DNA from: JAOSJT01 sp035362335
GTDB lineage: Bacteria; Bacteroidota; Ignavibacteria; SZUA-365
DNA length: 64,000 nt
Direction: 5' to 3'
NCBI GenBank assembly: GCA_035362335.1
Contig: DAOSDL010000021.1
Span: forward strand, 1-64,000
The notes beneath the pieces are model-generated. The model did no database searches, was not told where the DNA came from, and saw nothing but the letters and a program-made list of their open reading frames with translations. This document shows, piece after piece, positions 33,977 to 42,494 of this stretch. A program made the translations under genes and the position numbers. Numbering within the stretch: the stretch's first letter is position 1; the number at the start of each line of letters is the position of its first letter.

Positions 33977-36900
33977 CTAGCGCAGTACCACGCGGCGCGT
34001 CCACATGCGGTCGCCCGCGGTGACACGCACAATGTACACCCCACGCGGGAGGCCACCTGTTGCAAGCGTCACCACACGCGATTCGCCACCGCTCGCACGT
34101 TCGCTATGGACGTGCTGGCCGAGCAGGGAGTACAAAGCGACTGTGGCTTCCGCAAAGGGACCCGGTATGCGCACGTGTATCCGGTCCGTCGCGGGATCGG
34201 GATACAGGATGAGTTGGTCTGGAATGCTCAGAGCATCGTTGTCCAGCACGGTAACGGTGAATGGATCGGAGAGCACGTGGCAGCCGGCGCTGTCCACGAT
34301 GCTGACCGTGTACACACCGGTTTCCATCAGTCGATGACTGCGCTGCGTCGCCCCGGGAATGGGGGAGTTGTTGCGATACCACTGCCAGCCCTGTGCATTG
34401 GTGGTGCTCAGGAAGTCGCCACCACGCGTGATCACAGGTTTCACCACTCGTCGCATTGGCACGAACACCTCTTCGGACACCGCTTCACAGCCGGCCAGCG
34501 TGAGGATGGTGACAAAATAGGATCCCTCCATGGTGACGGCGATACTGCTGCCAAACTCGCCGGTATTCCATACGTATCGGTCCATATTCGCGGGAGCGTC
34601 GAGCCACACGGTGTCGCCCGGACAAATGGGCAGCGAACCGCGCACGACGGGGATGAGTGGCTGAACAGCGTCCTCCCAGGTTACGCGTACCGTGTCCGAC
34701 AGCGCCGAACACCCACCGAAGGCCGTCACACGCACCCAGTACTCTCCGCTGTCATGCACCACAATCGTGCGCGTGGAAGCGCCGTTGCTCCATTCGTAGC
34801 TCTCATAGTCCGCACCCGCGTCGAGTGTGATGCCACCTGGCCCGCAGAGCCTGGGTGGTGCGCTCATCACTATCCGTGGCTGCGGCGCGTCCACCAGGGC
34901 GATGTTCACAGCTGCGCTTGTATGCGCGCAGCCGCTGGAATCCGTGACGACAACGTGATAGGAGCCCGCTGTGTTGACAGTCAGTTCGCGACCGGTGGCG
35001 CCGGTGGACCAGCGATAATCCACAAAACCCGCCTCGGCTGTGAGGGTGAGATCCTTGCCGCGGCACAGAGATACATCACGCGCGGGGAAGATGCCGACAT
35101 ATCGTCTGGGAAGCATGGTGACGGTGATCCAGTCCGAGCGGCGGTCGCAGCCCGCACTATCGATCACTTCGACATAGAAACGCGTTGTCACGCGATCCTT
35201 CGACCAATGTACAGTGTACGTGGGTTGCACCAGGCCCCACCATTTGACGCTTCGAAACGTCCCATCCACCGAGAATACCACGCTGTCGCCGGGACACAAC
35301 GCGACATCCGTGCCGGGGAGCACGGTCACCGTCAACTCGTCGATGAGGATCTCGACGGTGTCCGTGGACGCGGCGCAGCCATTGGCGGATGTCACGATGG
35401 CCCAATACAGGCCGGCTGTGTTGACGTTGGTACTCTTTTCCCGCCGATTGTTGGACCAGCGCACGCTGCATCCAGCCGTGTCGCCGGTAACGGTGAGTTT
35501 GCGACTCTTGCCGCGGCAAAAGGTCAACGGTCCATCGGCGGTGATGCGCACACGCGGACGAGGCCAGGCGGCAATGGTGACGGGATCGGCATCGAGCGTA
35601 TCACCAGCCGCATCGATGACGCGCAGACCATAGCTCCCGCCTTGCGTGATGGTGATGCTTCGCGTTCGCTCGCCCGTGCTCCACAGATATGCGGCAAAGC
35701 CCTCGTTGCCGTGCAGGGTGATGTGGTCGCCTTCGCAAAATCCCGTGGCCGACGGCGTTATGAAGGGAAGCAGACGTACAACCGCGGTGACGGGAGCATT
35801 GTTGAACTGTGGGAGTAGGCAGCCCTCGCTGATTACCATCGAATCAATCCGCAAGGCGGTAGCCGCGGAATCCATCAGGGTGAAGGGCTCCACCAGCAGC
35901 GTACACAAGGTGTCCCAACCCCTCAGGTTCAGTGGCGCAGTGCTGCGCAGTAACAAACGACCCGGATCGCTTTGCACGGTGTACGGCTGCTGATGCAGGA
36001 GATTTCCCGGTCCGGCTTCGATGCGCACCGGTGTGATGGATGCGTCGTAGCTCAGATGCATCTCGAAGGGTCCGAGCCGCTGTTGCGGCAAACCGACGGG
36101 CAATGAGGTGGACAGCAGTACGGGGACGCGGGTCTCCTGTTGCAATGGCGCGCGCGTCCACGGGATGCGCACATTGAGGCGGGCGAAACTCGAGCTGTCG
36201 AGTGGTGCGCGGTAGGTCTTGCTTTTCACATCATTGCCGCCGCAGAAATCCACCAGTTGCATTTCCACCGTGCGCAAGCTCCCGTCCGGGCAGCCGCGCT
36301 CGTAGGTGACGATGCATTCCTGAAATCCCTGAAAAATGATGCTGGAAATCTCCGTGTAGATCGCCACCAGCTGACCCGCGTTTGGGGTCTGGTAGTAGCG
36401 ACCTCCGGTAAGTTGGGCGATCATCTCGAGCGCTACATGCTGCGTATGCGCACCCTCCGATATCGTGAAGATGCGAATGCGATTCCTGTTGGCCTTGGCA
36501 ATGATGTCACTGATCGTGATCGCACTGCCCAGGTCGCCGCCGTCGGAGAACAGCAGCAGAGCGCGGCATTGATTCGTTCCCGACCGTAGCAATTCATCCA
36601 GTCCCGCGTCCACCGCATCCCAGATGCGCGAAGAGCCACCGCTGCGCAGCGCATCGATGCAGGCATGGAGCTGCGGTTTGACGGTGGTCATAGAGCAGGG
36701 GATGAACACATCCGCTGCGGAGGCGACAATCGTCATTTCATCGATGACACCATCAAACACGTCCACCATGGCGTGAGCGTGGCTGCGTATGCGATCGAAC
36801 GGCGCGCCGCTCATGCTTCCCGACACGTCCAGCACCACGGCCATGGAAACCGCGCAGCGTGCACTGGGATCGGGACACCACAGTGTGAACGCTTCCACAT

Positions 36901-37123
36901 CCTCGCCATTCTCCCGTATGCGGAAATTGTCCTTGGTCATGCTGTAGGCGGGACTGCCGTCGCAACCCGCGGCGAAATACAGCTCGATGGTGGGCCAATT
37001 CACCGTCACGCGTTTGAACGTGAGCATCGGTTGGGCGAGCAGAGGAGAGAATGTGCCAGCCAGCAAAAGGAATACAGCGACCTGAATCGCAACGCGACGC
37101 GGGAACGTGACAATGATGTGCAT
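33977..37123 (-). CDS. Secreted von Willebrand factor A-domain protein with T9SS sorting domain
   Basis: A 1048-aa exported protein. The start is supported by GGAGG 8 bases upstream; the signal peptide ends PLLAQ. A vWA domain (~85-275) carries the MIDAS motif DVSGS near residue 95 and a second acidic strand LLLFSDGGDLGS, indicating metal-dependent ligand binding. The rest holds at least five PKD/Ig-like repeats with a common pattern of WSTG/WSNG...G.Y.V.V.D..GC and matched cysteines. The last ~80 residues are a type A sorting domain (LYPDPATDRIHVRIP ... LPRGVYIVRV). It is likely a surface adhesion protein. The downstream neighbour on the minus strand is absent. Confidence 0.9.
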   Translation of the reverse strand: MHIIVTFPRRVAIQVAVFLLLAGTFSPLLAQPMLTFKRVTVNWPTIELYFAAGCDGSPAYSMTKDNFRIRENGEDVEAFTLWCPDPSARCAVSMAVVLDVSGSMSGAPFDRIRSHAHAMVDVFDGVIDEMTIVASAADVFIPCSMTTVKPQLHACIDALRSGGSSRIWDAVDAGLDELLRSGTNQCRALLLFSDGGDLGSAITISDIIAKANRNRIRIFTISEGAHTQHVALEMIAQLTGGRYYQTPNAGQLVAIYTEISSIIFQGFQECIVTYERGCPDGSLRTVEMQLVDFCGGNDVKSKTYRAPLDSSSFARLNVRIPWTRAPLQQETRVPVLLSTSLPVGLPQQRLGPFEMHLSYDASITPVRIEAGPGNLLHQQPYTVQSDPGRLLLRSTAPLNLRGWDTLCTLLVEPFTLMDSAATALRIDSMVISEGCLLPQFNNAPVTAVVRLLPFITPSATGFCEGDHITLHGNEGFAAYLWSTGERTRSITITQGGSYGLRVIDAAGDTLDADPVTIAAWPRPRVRITADGPLTFCRGKSRKLTVTGDTAGCSVRWSNNRREKSTNVNTAGLYWAIVTSANGCAASTDTVEILIDELTVTVLPGTDVALCPGDSVVFSVDGTFRSVKWWGLVQPTYTVHWSKDRVTTRFYVEVIDSAGCDRRSDWITVTMLPRRYVGIFPARDVSLCRGKDLTLTAEAGFVDYRWSTGATGRELTVNTAGSYHVVVTDSSGCAHTSAAVNIALVDAPQPRIVMSAPPRLCGPGGITLDAGADYESYEWSNGASTRTIVVHDSGEYWVRVTAFGGCSALSDTVRVTWEDAVQPLIPVVRGSLPICPGDTVWLDAPANMDRYVWNTGEFGSSIAVTMEGSYFVTILTLAGCEAVSEEVFVPMRRVVKPVITRGGDFLSTTNAQGWQWYRNNSPIPGATQRSHRLMETGVYTVSIVDSAGCHVLSDPFTVTVLDNDALSIPDQLILYPDPATDRIHVRIPGPFAEATVALYSLLGQHVHSERASGGESRVVTLATGGLPRGVYIVRVTAGDRMWTRRVVLR

Positions 37124-37165
37124 TCGGTACCTCCAGGTCTCATTAACACTGGACCCGGTAATAAG

Positions 37166-38152
37166 TTACCGGCGCCCCGGTCGCCTGTCCGTATGCTTCG
37201 CCACCATGGCGCGGGCCGTGTCGCGTATGCGCTTGCGCAGCGTGGCGGGCTCGAGCACTTCGGCATGCGCGCCCCAGCGCAGTATCCAGGCGTCCAGCTC
37301 CAGCGAGGGTCCGACGTGCATGGTCAGAATCACCCCGCCGTCGCCACTTTCCTCGAAACGCTGACTGTGATGCCAGTGGCGTTGCTCGATGGAGGGACGC
37401 ACAGTCGCGTCGAAACGGATGCGCACATCCGTTGGTGCTTCGGCCCAGATGCCGAAATTTTCCTTGAAATGCTGCTCGAGACGGAAGTTGCTGTCGCGGG
37501 TGAATTTCTGCTCCAGTATCTCGACCGCGCGCATGCGGCCCATCACCAGGAAAATGATATGCCTGTGCTTGGGCTGATAGCCGACGAGATACAACACGCC
37601 ATTGTACAGCAGCAGCGAGTAGGGATGCAGGCGAAAGCTCCGCTCGCGATACTGCACGCGGCAAACGTGCCCGGTGAGCATGGCCTCGAACACGGTTTGC
37701 AGCATTCCTCCCGTGTCAATGTCCGCCGTGCCCGCCTGTCGCAGGTACAGGTAGTGACCACTGCCGAAGGGCTCCTGCACGTTCACCATGTCCGGGGGCA
37801 ACAACTGTTCAAGCTTGGCGAATACCGCCTTGATATCATCGCCAATGCGCGTACCTCGGAATACACCGGCGAATTGCGACAGGAGCAGCGCAGCCAGCAC
37901 CTCGTCCACGTTCAATGCTGCTGGAATATGGTCGAACGGCCGCGTGATGGAATAGAATTGTTCGTTGTGTGGACCCGCCTGCGAAGTGATGGGAACATCG
38001 GCTTCCGAAAGCGTCTTGAGCAACCGCTGAATGCTGCGCTTGCTGAGGCGCCGCTCGAAATGCTCGTGAATACTGCCGACGGTCACATCGCCGCCGCGCG
38101 CCAACATCCAGAGAACGCGCAGTGCGTAATGCAGGCGGGTGTTCGCATCCAT
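37166..38152 (-). CDS. WYL-domain transcriptional regulator
   Basis: A 328-aa DNA-binding regulator. AAGGAGG precedes ATG 38152 (MDANTRLHYALRVLWML). An N-terminal winged helix (~1-75; KRSIQRLLKTLSEADVPI) is followed by a helical linker and a WYL-type sensor domain (~140-240; RLHPYSLLLYNGVLYLVGYQ, matching the conserved P..L....G.WYL.G pattern), then a WCX-like C-terminal extension (LEPATLRKRIRDTARAM). Such proteins sense small or nucleotide-like ligands. It is transcribed away from the sulfur module at 38438 across a 285-bp spacer with a 9-bp inverted repeat, so it may control that operon; 42 bp separate its stop from the von Willebrand gene start. Confidence 0.88.
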   Translation of the reverse strand: MDANTRLHYALRVLWMLARGGDVTVGSIHEHFERRLSKRSIQRLLKTLSEADVPITSQAGPHNEQFYSITRPFDHIPAALNVDEVLAALLLSQFAGVFRGTRIGDDIKAVFAKLEQLLPPDMVNVQEPFGSGHYLYLRQAGTADIDTGGMLQTVFEAMLTGHVCRVQYRERSFRLHPYSLLLYNGVLYLVGYQPKHRHIIFLVMGRMRAVEILEQKFTRDSNFRLEQHFKENFGIWAEAPTDVRIRFDATVRPSIEQRHWHHSQRFEESGDGGVILTMHVGPSLELDAWILRWGAHAEVLEPATLRKRIRDTARAMVAKHTDRRPGRR

Positions 38153-38360
38153 GGGACCTCCTTGCGTGATGGATGTGCTAAAATACGCCGGATTGCAGCC
38201 ACGAAGCGAGTGCTTCCGCGGAAGCGGAGGTATCTTGTCCGATTTCGCCGTTGACGAAACGCGGATAGCGGCGCCACCCGCTACGTCGCCATGCACGTGG
38301 GGGCGTTGAAAAAATTTTTCGCGAATCCCGAATCCTCCCGTATCTTGCCGCATCCCACAT

Positions 38361-38386
38361 CCGATTGCCATATTTCGGGCAATCGG
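38361..38386. promoter_or_regulatory. Operator-like inverted repeat before the sulfur module
   Basis: CCGATTGCC (38361-38369) and GGCAATCGG (38378-38386) form a perfect 9-bp inverted repeat with an 8-base A/T-rich spacer, 52 bp upstream of the octaheme cytochrome start and in the divergent spacer with the WYL regulator gene. Confidence 0.45.
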
Positions 38387-38437
38387 GTATGACACTCCAG
38401 CCCGCAAGCACCTGACATTCACCATACGTCAGCACCT

Positions 38438-40015
38438 ATGAAAAAAATCCTGCTCATTCTCCTCGGCGTCGCGCTGGTCGCGGCGTTCGCCGTTTCCGTG
38501 TTCATTCCGGACCCGGCTCCATCCGACGACCTCGAGGCGCTTCGTCAGCGCTTCAAGAAAGAACCCGCCAAGGTGGTGGATCACTCCAATTTCGCCATCC
38601 TGCAGCAGCGCTTCGAGCGGCCGCAGGATGTGACCGCCGCCTGCATCACCTGTCACAATCATCGTCACACCGAAGTCATGCAATCCAATCACTGGAATTG
38701 GGAGCGTGAGGAGTACATGCCCGGCCGCGGTGTGGTGTACATCGGTAAGAAGAACGTTGTCAACAACTTCTGCATTGGCGCGCTGGGCAATGAACAAAGC
38801 TGCGCGAAATGCCACATCGGTCTCGGCCTCGATGAGAAGGGCATGGTGTACACCGATGCGAAGAACATCGATTGCCTGGTGTGCCACGACAATTCGGAAA
38901 CCTACGCCAAGGCGTCCGAACAGGGCGGCGCACCGGTGGCGACGCTGGACTTCGGTGCCATTGCGCGCAATGTCGGCAAGCCCATGCGCACCAATTGCGG
39001 TGTGTGCCACTTCTACGGCGGCGGCGGCAACAACGTCAAGCATGGCGATCTCGAGGAAGCGCTGTTCCAGCCCGAAAGGGCAGTGGATGTGCACATGGGC
39101 ATCGATGGCATGGACATGAGCTGCGTGGATTGCCATGTCACGGAGCAACACAACATTGCGGGCAAGATGTACTCGCTTTCGTCGATGAATCGCAATCGCG
39201 CCACCTGCGAACAATGCCATGGCGAAACCCCGCATGAGGAGGGAATTCTCAACGAGCACACGCTCAAAGTGGCCTGCCAGACCTGCCACATTCCCACCTA
39301 TGCGAAAGTCAATGCCACGAAAACGCATTGGGATTGGTCCACGGCCGGCAAATTGCGTGACGGCAAACCCTATGAGGTGGACGATGCCGATGGCAACCAC
39401 ACCTATCTCTCCATCAAAGGCAGCTTCACCTGGGGCAAGCAGCTCAAACCGGAGTACACCTGGTTCAATGGCACGGCGTCACATTACCTGATGGGCGACA
39501 CCTACAGCGACTCCACGGAATCCATCGTCCTCAATCCGCTGCACGGCTCCTACGCCGACGAGGATGCGAAAATCATTCCGGTGAAAATCCACCGCGCCAA
39601 GCAGCCCGCCGATCCTGTCAACCGTACGCTCATCCTCCCGCGGCTCTATGCAGACCATGCGGGTGAGGGGGCATTCTGGACGGATTACGATTGGGTACGC
39701 GCTTCGCGCGAAGGTATGAACACGGCGGGTCTGCCCTTCAGCGGCAAGGTGAGTTTCGTGAACACGGAAATGTACTGGCCGGTGAATCACATGGTGTCGT
39801 CGAAAGAAGAAACCGTGCAATGCACCGAATGCCACACTCGCGAGAATGGACGTCTCGCCGCATTGACGGACTTCTACATGCCCGGGCGTGATTATTCGGC
39901 TCCCGTGGAAACCGGAGGCGTGATTCTTATTCTTCTCACCATGGCCGGCGTGCTGCTGCACGGCGGCATTCGCATCGCTGTGGCGCGACGCGGCGCAAAA
40001 GGAGGTGCCCGATGA
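38438..40015 (+). CDS. Octaheme c-type cytochrome (tetrathionate reductase-like family)
   Basis: A 525-aa membrane-anchored multiheme cytochrome. It has an N-terminal signal/anchor (KKILLILLGVALVAAFAVSVF), eight CxxCH haem sites starting at residues 69, 122, 146, 187, 229, 257, 280 and 462, and a C-terminal membrane helix (~488-508). The long gap between sites 7 and 8 and the total of eight haems fit the octaheme tetrathionate reductase (OTR) group, whose members reduce tetrathionate, nitrite or hydroxylamine in vitro. The true substrate here is unproven. It overlaps the cytochrome b gene by 4 bp (ATGA) and is co-transcribed with sulfur transporters, favouring a thiosulfate/tetrathionate role. 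Confidence 0.9.
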   Translation: MKKILLILLGVALVAAFAVSVFIPDPAPSDDLEALRQRFKKEPAKVVDHSNFAILQQRFERPQDVTAACITCHNHRHTEVMQSNHWNWEREEYMPGRGVVYIGKKNVVNNFCIGALGNEQSCAKCHIGLGLDEKGMVYTDAKNIDCLVCHDNSETYAKASEQGGAPVATLDFGAIARNVGKPMRTNCGVCHFYGGGGNNVKHGDLEEALFQPERAVDVHMGIDGMDMSCVDCHVTEQHNIAGKMYSLSSMNRNRATCEQCHGETPHEEGILNEHTLKVACQTCHIPTYAKVNATKTHWDWSTAGKLRDGKPYEVDDADGNHTYLSIKGSFTWGKQLKPEYTWFNGTASHYLMGDTYSDSTESIVLNPLHGSYADEDAKIIPVKIHRAKQPADPVNRTLILPRLYADHAGEGAFWTDYDWVRASREGMNTAGLPFSGKVSFVNTEMYWPVNHMVSSKEETVQCTECHTRENGRLAALTDFYMPGRDYSAPVETGGVILILLTMAGVLLHGGIRIAVARRGAKGGAR

Positions 40016-40671
40016 AGCAGGTGTATGTGTACCGCGCTTTCGAGCGCTTCTGGCATTGGGCACAGGCGGTGCTCATCATGTTCCTCGCGGTGACGGGATT
40101 CGAGATTCACGGTTCCATCCGCTTCTTCGGCTTTGAAGATGCCGTGGCTTATCACAATGTGGCCGCGTGGGCGCTGATCGTGCTGGTGGTGTTCGCCATT
40201 TTCTGGCATCTCACCACGGGCGAATGGCGGCAATATGTGCCGACGCTCAGCAACATTCGCGCGCAGCTCAACTATTATGTGTTCGGCATTTTCAAGAATG
40301 CGCCGCATCCCACGCGCAAGACCTCGCTCAGCAAACTCAATCCCCTGCAGAAGCTCGTGTACTTCGGACTCAAAGCCCTGATACTTCCCGGCATGTTCAC
40401 CACAGGATTGCTCTACATGTTGTACCGCTATCCGCAGCGGCACGGCGTGGAAGCGCTGAATGTGGATTCGCTGGAAACCATCGCCGTGCTGCACACCATC
40501 GGCGCGTTTCTGCTCATCGCCTTTCTCGTTGCGCATCTGTACCTGATCACCACAGGTAAGACGGTGCTTGGCAATCTCAAGGCCATGCTCACGGGATACG
40601 AAGAGTTGCACGACGAACACGAAGCATCGACCACCACCAACGCCACCACGGAACACGGAGCGGCATCATGA
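40012..40671 (+). CDS. Membrane cytochrome b subunit
   Basis: A 219-aa integral membrane protein of the cytochrome b561/thiosulfate-reductase cytochrome b type. It opens with the typical VYRAFERFWHWAQAVLIMFLAVTGFEIH and has histidines in several of its four to five helices (ERFWHW, AYHNVAAWAL, AIFWHL, AVLHTIGAFLL, LVAHLYLI) as haem ligands. It is expected to pass electrons between the quinone pool and the adjacent octaheme cytochrome. It overlaps the genes on both sides by 4 bp, indicating translational coupling. The C-terminal tail is hydrophilic. Confidence 0.88.
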   Translation: MKQVYVYRAFERFWHWAQAVLIMFLAVTGFEIHGSIRFFGFEDAVAYHNVAAWALIVLVVFAIFWHLTTGEWRQYVPTLSNIRAQLNYYVFGIFKNAPHPTRKTSLSKLNPLQKLVYFGLKALILPGMFTTGLLYMLYRYPQRHGVEALNVDSLETIAVLHTIGAFLLIAFLVAHLYLITTGKTVLGNLKAMLTGYEELHDEHEASTTTNATTEHGAAS

Positions 40672-41183
40672 CAGCCAAGCCCTACATGAATCCCTACCTC
40701 GCCGGTGTGCTGCTCGGATTGCTGCTCACGGCCACCATCTACATCACGGGACGCGGTCTCGGCGCCAGCGGTGCGGTGAAGAGCGCCACCGTCGCCACCG
40801 TGGAAACCGTTGCGCCCTCGCACGCCTCGGGCACGCCTTTTTACAAGGAGTATCAGGAGGAGCATCCCGACGGCGCGTTGAAAAACTGGCTGGTCTTCGA
40901 GGTGATCGGCGTGGTGATCGGCGCCTTCCTCTCGGGGTTGCTTTCGGGACGCCTCGGTCTGAAACTCGAACACGGCCCGCGCAGCACACGCAATCTCCGC
41001 ATCGCGGGAGCGTTGCTCGGCGGGGCGCTCTTCGGCTTCGGTGCGCAACTCGGCCGCGGCTGCACCAGTGGCGCCGCGCTCAGCGGCATGGCGGTGCTGT
41101 CCACCGGCGGCATTATCACCATGATGGCAATATTCGGCGGCGCCTATGCGTTCGCGTATTTCTTCCGGAAATTCTGGGTGTAA
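40668..41183 (+). CDS. YeeE/YedE-family sulfur transporter, short subunit
   Basis: A 171-aa membrane protein with about four helices and the family's conserved cysteine motif GRGCTSGAALSGMA (thiosulfate-relay cysteine in TsuA-like proteins). A hydrophilic insertion (residues ~45-70) separates the first helix from the rest. It corresponds to half of a full-length YeeE/YedE transporter and is followed after 9 bp by the second half, so the two probably form a heteromeric thiosulfate or sulfur-compound channel. It overlaps the cytochrome b stop by 4 bp. Confidence 0.87.
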   Translation: MTAKPYMNPYLAGVLLGLLLTATIYITGRGLGASGAVKSATVATVETVAPSHASGTPFYKEYQEEHPDGALKNWLVFEVIGVVIGAFLSGLLSGRLGLKLEHGPRSTRNLRIAGALLGGALFGFGAQLGRGCTSGAALSGMAVLSTGGIITMMAIFGGAYAFAYFFRKFWV

Positions 41184-41192
41184 GGAGGCAGC

Positions 41193-42383
41193 ATGGGACC
41201 GCTCGTACCGGATATCATTGGACCAAACCTCAACTTCATCGTCGCGTTGTTCATCGGCGTGGCGTTTGGATGGATTCTCGAACAGGCCGGATTTTCCACG
41301 TCGAAAAAACTCGTGGGCCTGTTCTACGGCTATGACTTCACCGTGCTGCGCGTGTTTTTCACCGCCGGCATCGTTGCCATGTTCGGCGTGATTGCGATGC
41401 AGCATTTCGGTCTGCTCGATCTGAATCTCGTGTACATCAATCCCACCTTCATCTGGTCGGCCCTTGTGGGCGGTCTGGTGATGGGACTCGGCTTCGTGGT
41501 CGGCGGCTTCTGCCCGGGCACGAGCGTGTGCGCGGCCGCCATTGGCAAAATCGACGCCATGCTCTTCGTGGCGGGATCTTTCCTCGGCGTGCTGGCCTTT
41601 GCCGAGGGCTACCCATTGCTGGAGGGCTTGTACAAATCGGGCAACTGGGGCAATCCGCAGATTTTCGAAACCACCGGCATCGCCAAGTCGGTCTTTGTGT
41701 TTCTGCTCACGACCGTCGCACTCATCGCCTTCTGGGCGGTGTCGCTGGTGGAAGCGCGGGTGAACAAGGAGCAGGTGAACATCGTGCGGCTTTCGCGTGT
41801 GACCGTGGCAGTGGCCTCGGTGGGCGCGCTCATTGCGGTGTCGGGTTTCGTGCTGCCTTCGCAGAAAGAGCATCTGCTGCACAGCCCGCATCACGCGGGT
41901 GCGGCTGGCGGCGCAGCGGTTCCCACTATGTCGGTGGACGAGTTCGCCTTCCGTTTACTCGACAAGGACGCGCGCATACAGATTGTGGATTTCCGTTCGC
42001 CCGAATCCGTTAAAAAGCAGCCACTGCCGCATGCCGTAGCCTTTACGGTGGACAATCTCTTCGAGAAGGAACCCGCACGCCTGCTGAACAGGAAAAAAGT
42101 CGTGAACGTCTTCGTCTCCGACGATGCCGCGAACGACCGCTTGCTCGCCAAAGTCGCGCAGGATCTGGGCCATGCCAATGTGCGGGTGATCGAAGGTGGA
42201 TTGGAGAATTTCCAGCGCAGCATTCTGAATTTCGACACTACCCGCGTTCCCGCATCCCGCGCCGAAGCGGACACCTATCGCTTCCGCAGCCGTGCCCGCC
42301 GCGATCTCCCCGCGGTGATCGCCGCCGCGCAGGGAAGCGGCCCGGTGAAGAAAACCACGAAACGTGTGGTTGGCGGCTGCTGA
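41193..42383 (+). CDS. YeeE/YedE transporter fused to a rhodanese-like domain
   Basis: A 396-aa protein with AAGGAGG upstream of the start. Residues ~1-225 contain about six membrane helices with the cysteine motif GGFCPGTSVCAAA of the YeeE/YedE family. Residues ~245-345 resemble a rhodanese domain (FRLLDKDARIQIVDFRSPESVKK ... NVRVIEGGLENF), but the position of the catalytic cysteine loop reads VFVSDDAANDR, so there is no cysteine. The very C-terminus ends in RVVGGC, giving a terminal cysteine after GG. The domain may bind rather than transfer sulfane sulfur, or may use the terminal cysteine (inference). It is the last gene of the sulfur module. Confidence 0.85.
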   Translation: MGPLVPDIIGPNLNFIVALFIGVAFGWILEQAGFSTSKKLVGLFYGYDFTVLRVFFTAGIVAMFGVIAMQHFGLLDLNLVYINPTFIWSALVGGLVMGLGFVVGGFCPGTSVCAAAIGKIDAMLFVAGSFLGVLAFAEGYPLLEGLYKSGNWGNPQIFETTGIAKSVFVFLLTTVALIAFWAVSLVEARVNKEQVNIVRLSRVTVAVASVGALIAVSGFVLPSQKEHLLHSPHHAGAAGGAAVPTMSVDEFAFRLLDKDARIQIVDFRSPESVKKQPLPHAVAFTVDNLFEKEPARLLNRKKVVNVFVSDDAANDRLLAKVAQDLGHANVRVIEGGLENFQRSILNFDTTRVPASRAEADTYRFRSRARRDLPAVIAAAQGSGPVKKTTKRVVGGC

Positions 42384-42411
42384 GTCGGCACACGCGGTTT
42401 CACTTTTCACA

Positions 42412-42450
42412 ACACGCGCGCGGTATAGCACCGCGCGCGTGTTTCTTTTA
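42412..42450. terminator. Strong hairpin terminator between convergent genes
   Basis: A perfect 13-bp stem ACACGCGCGCGGT/ACCGCGCGCGTGT (42412-42424 and 42430-42442), 5-base loop, followed by ttcttttacc on the plus strand. It ends the sulfur operon and faces the comEC gene end. Confidence 0.88.
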
Positions 42451-42494
42451 CCACTGCTGTCCGCTTGCCGGTACAGACTCCTCGCCGCAGCACT

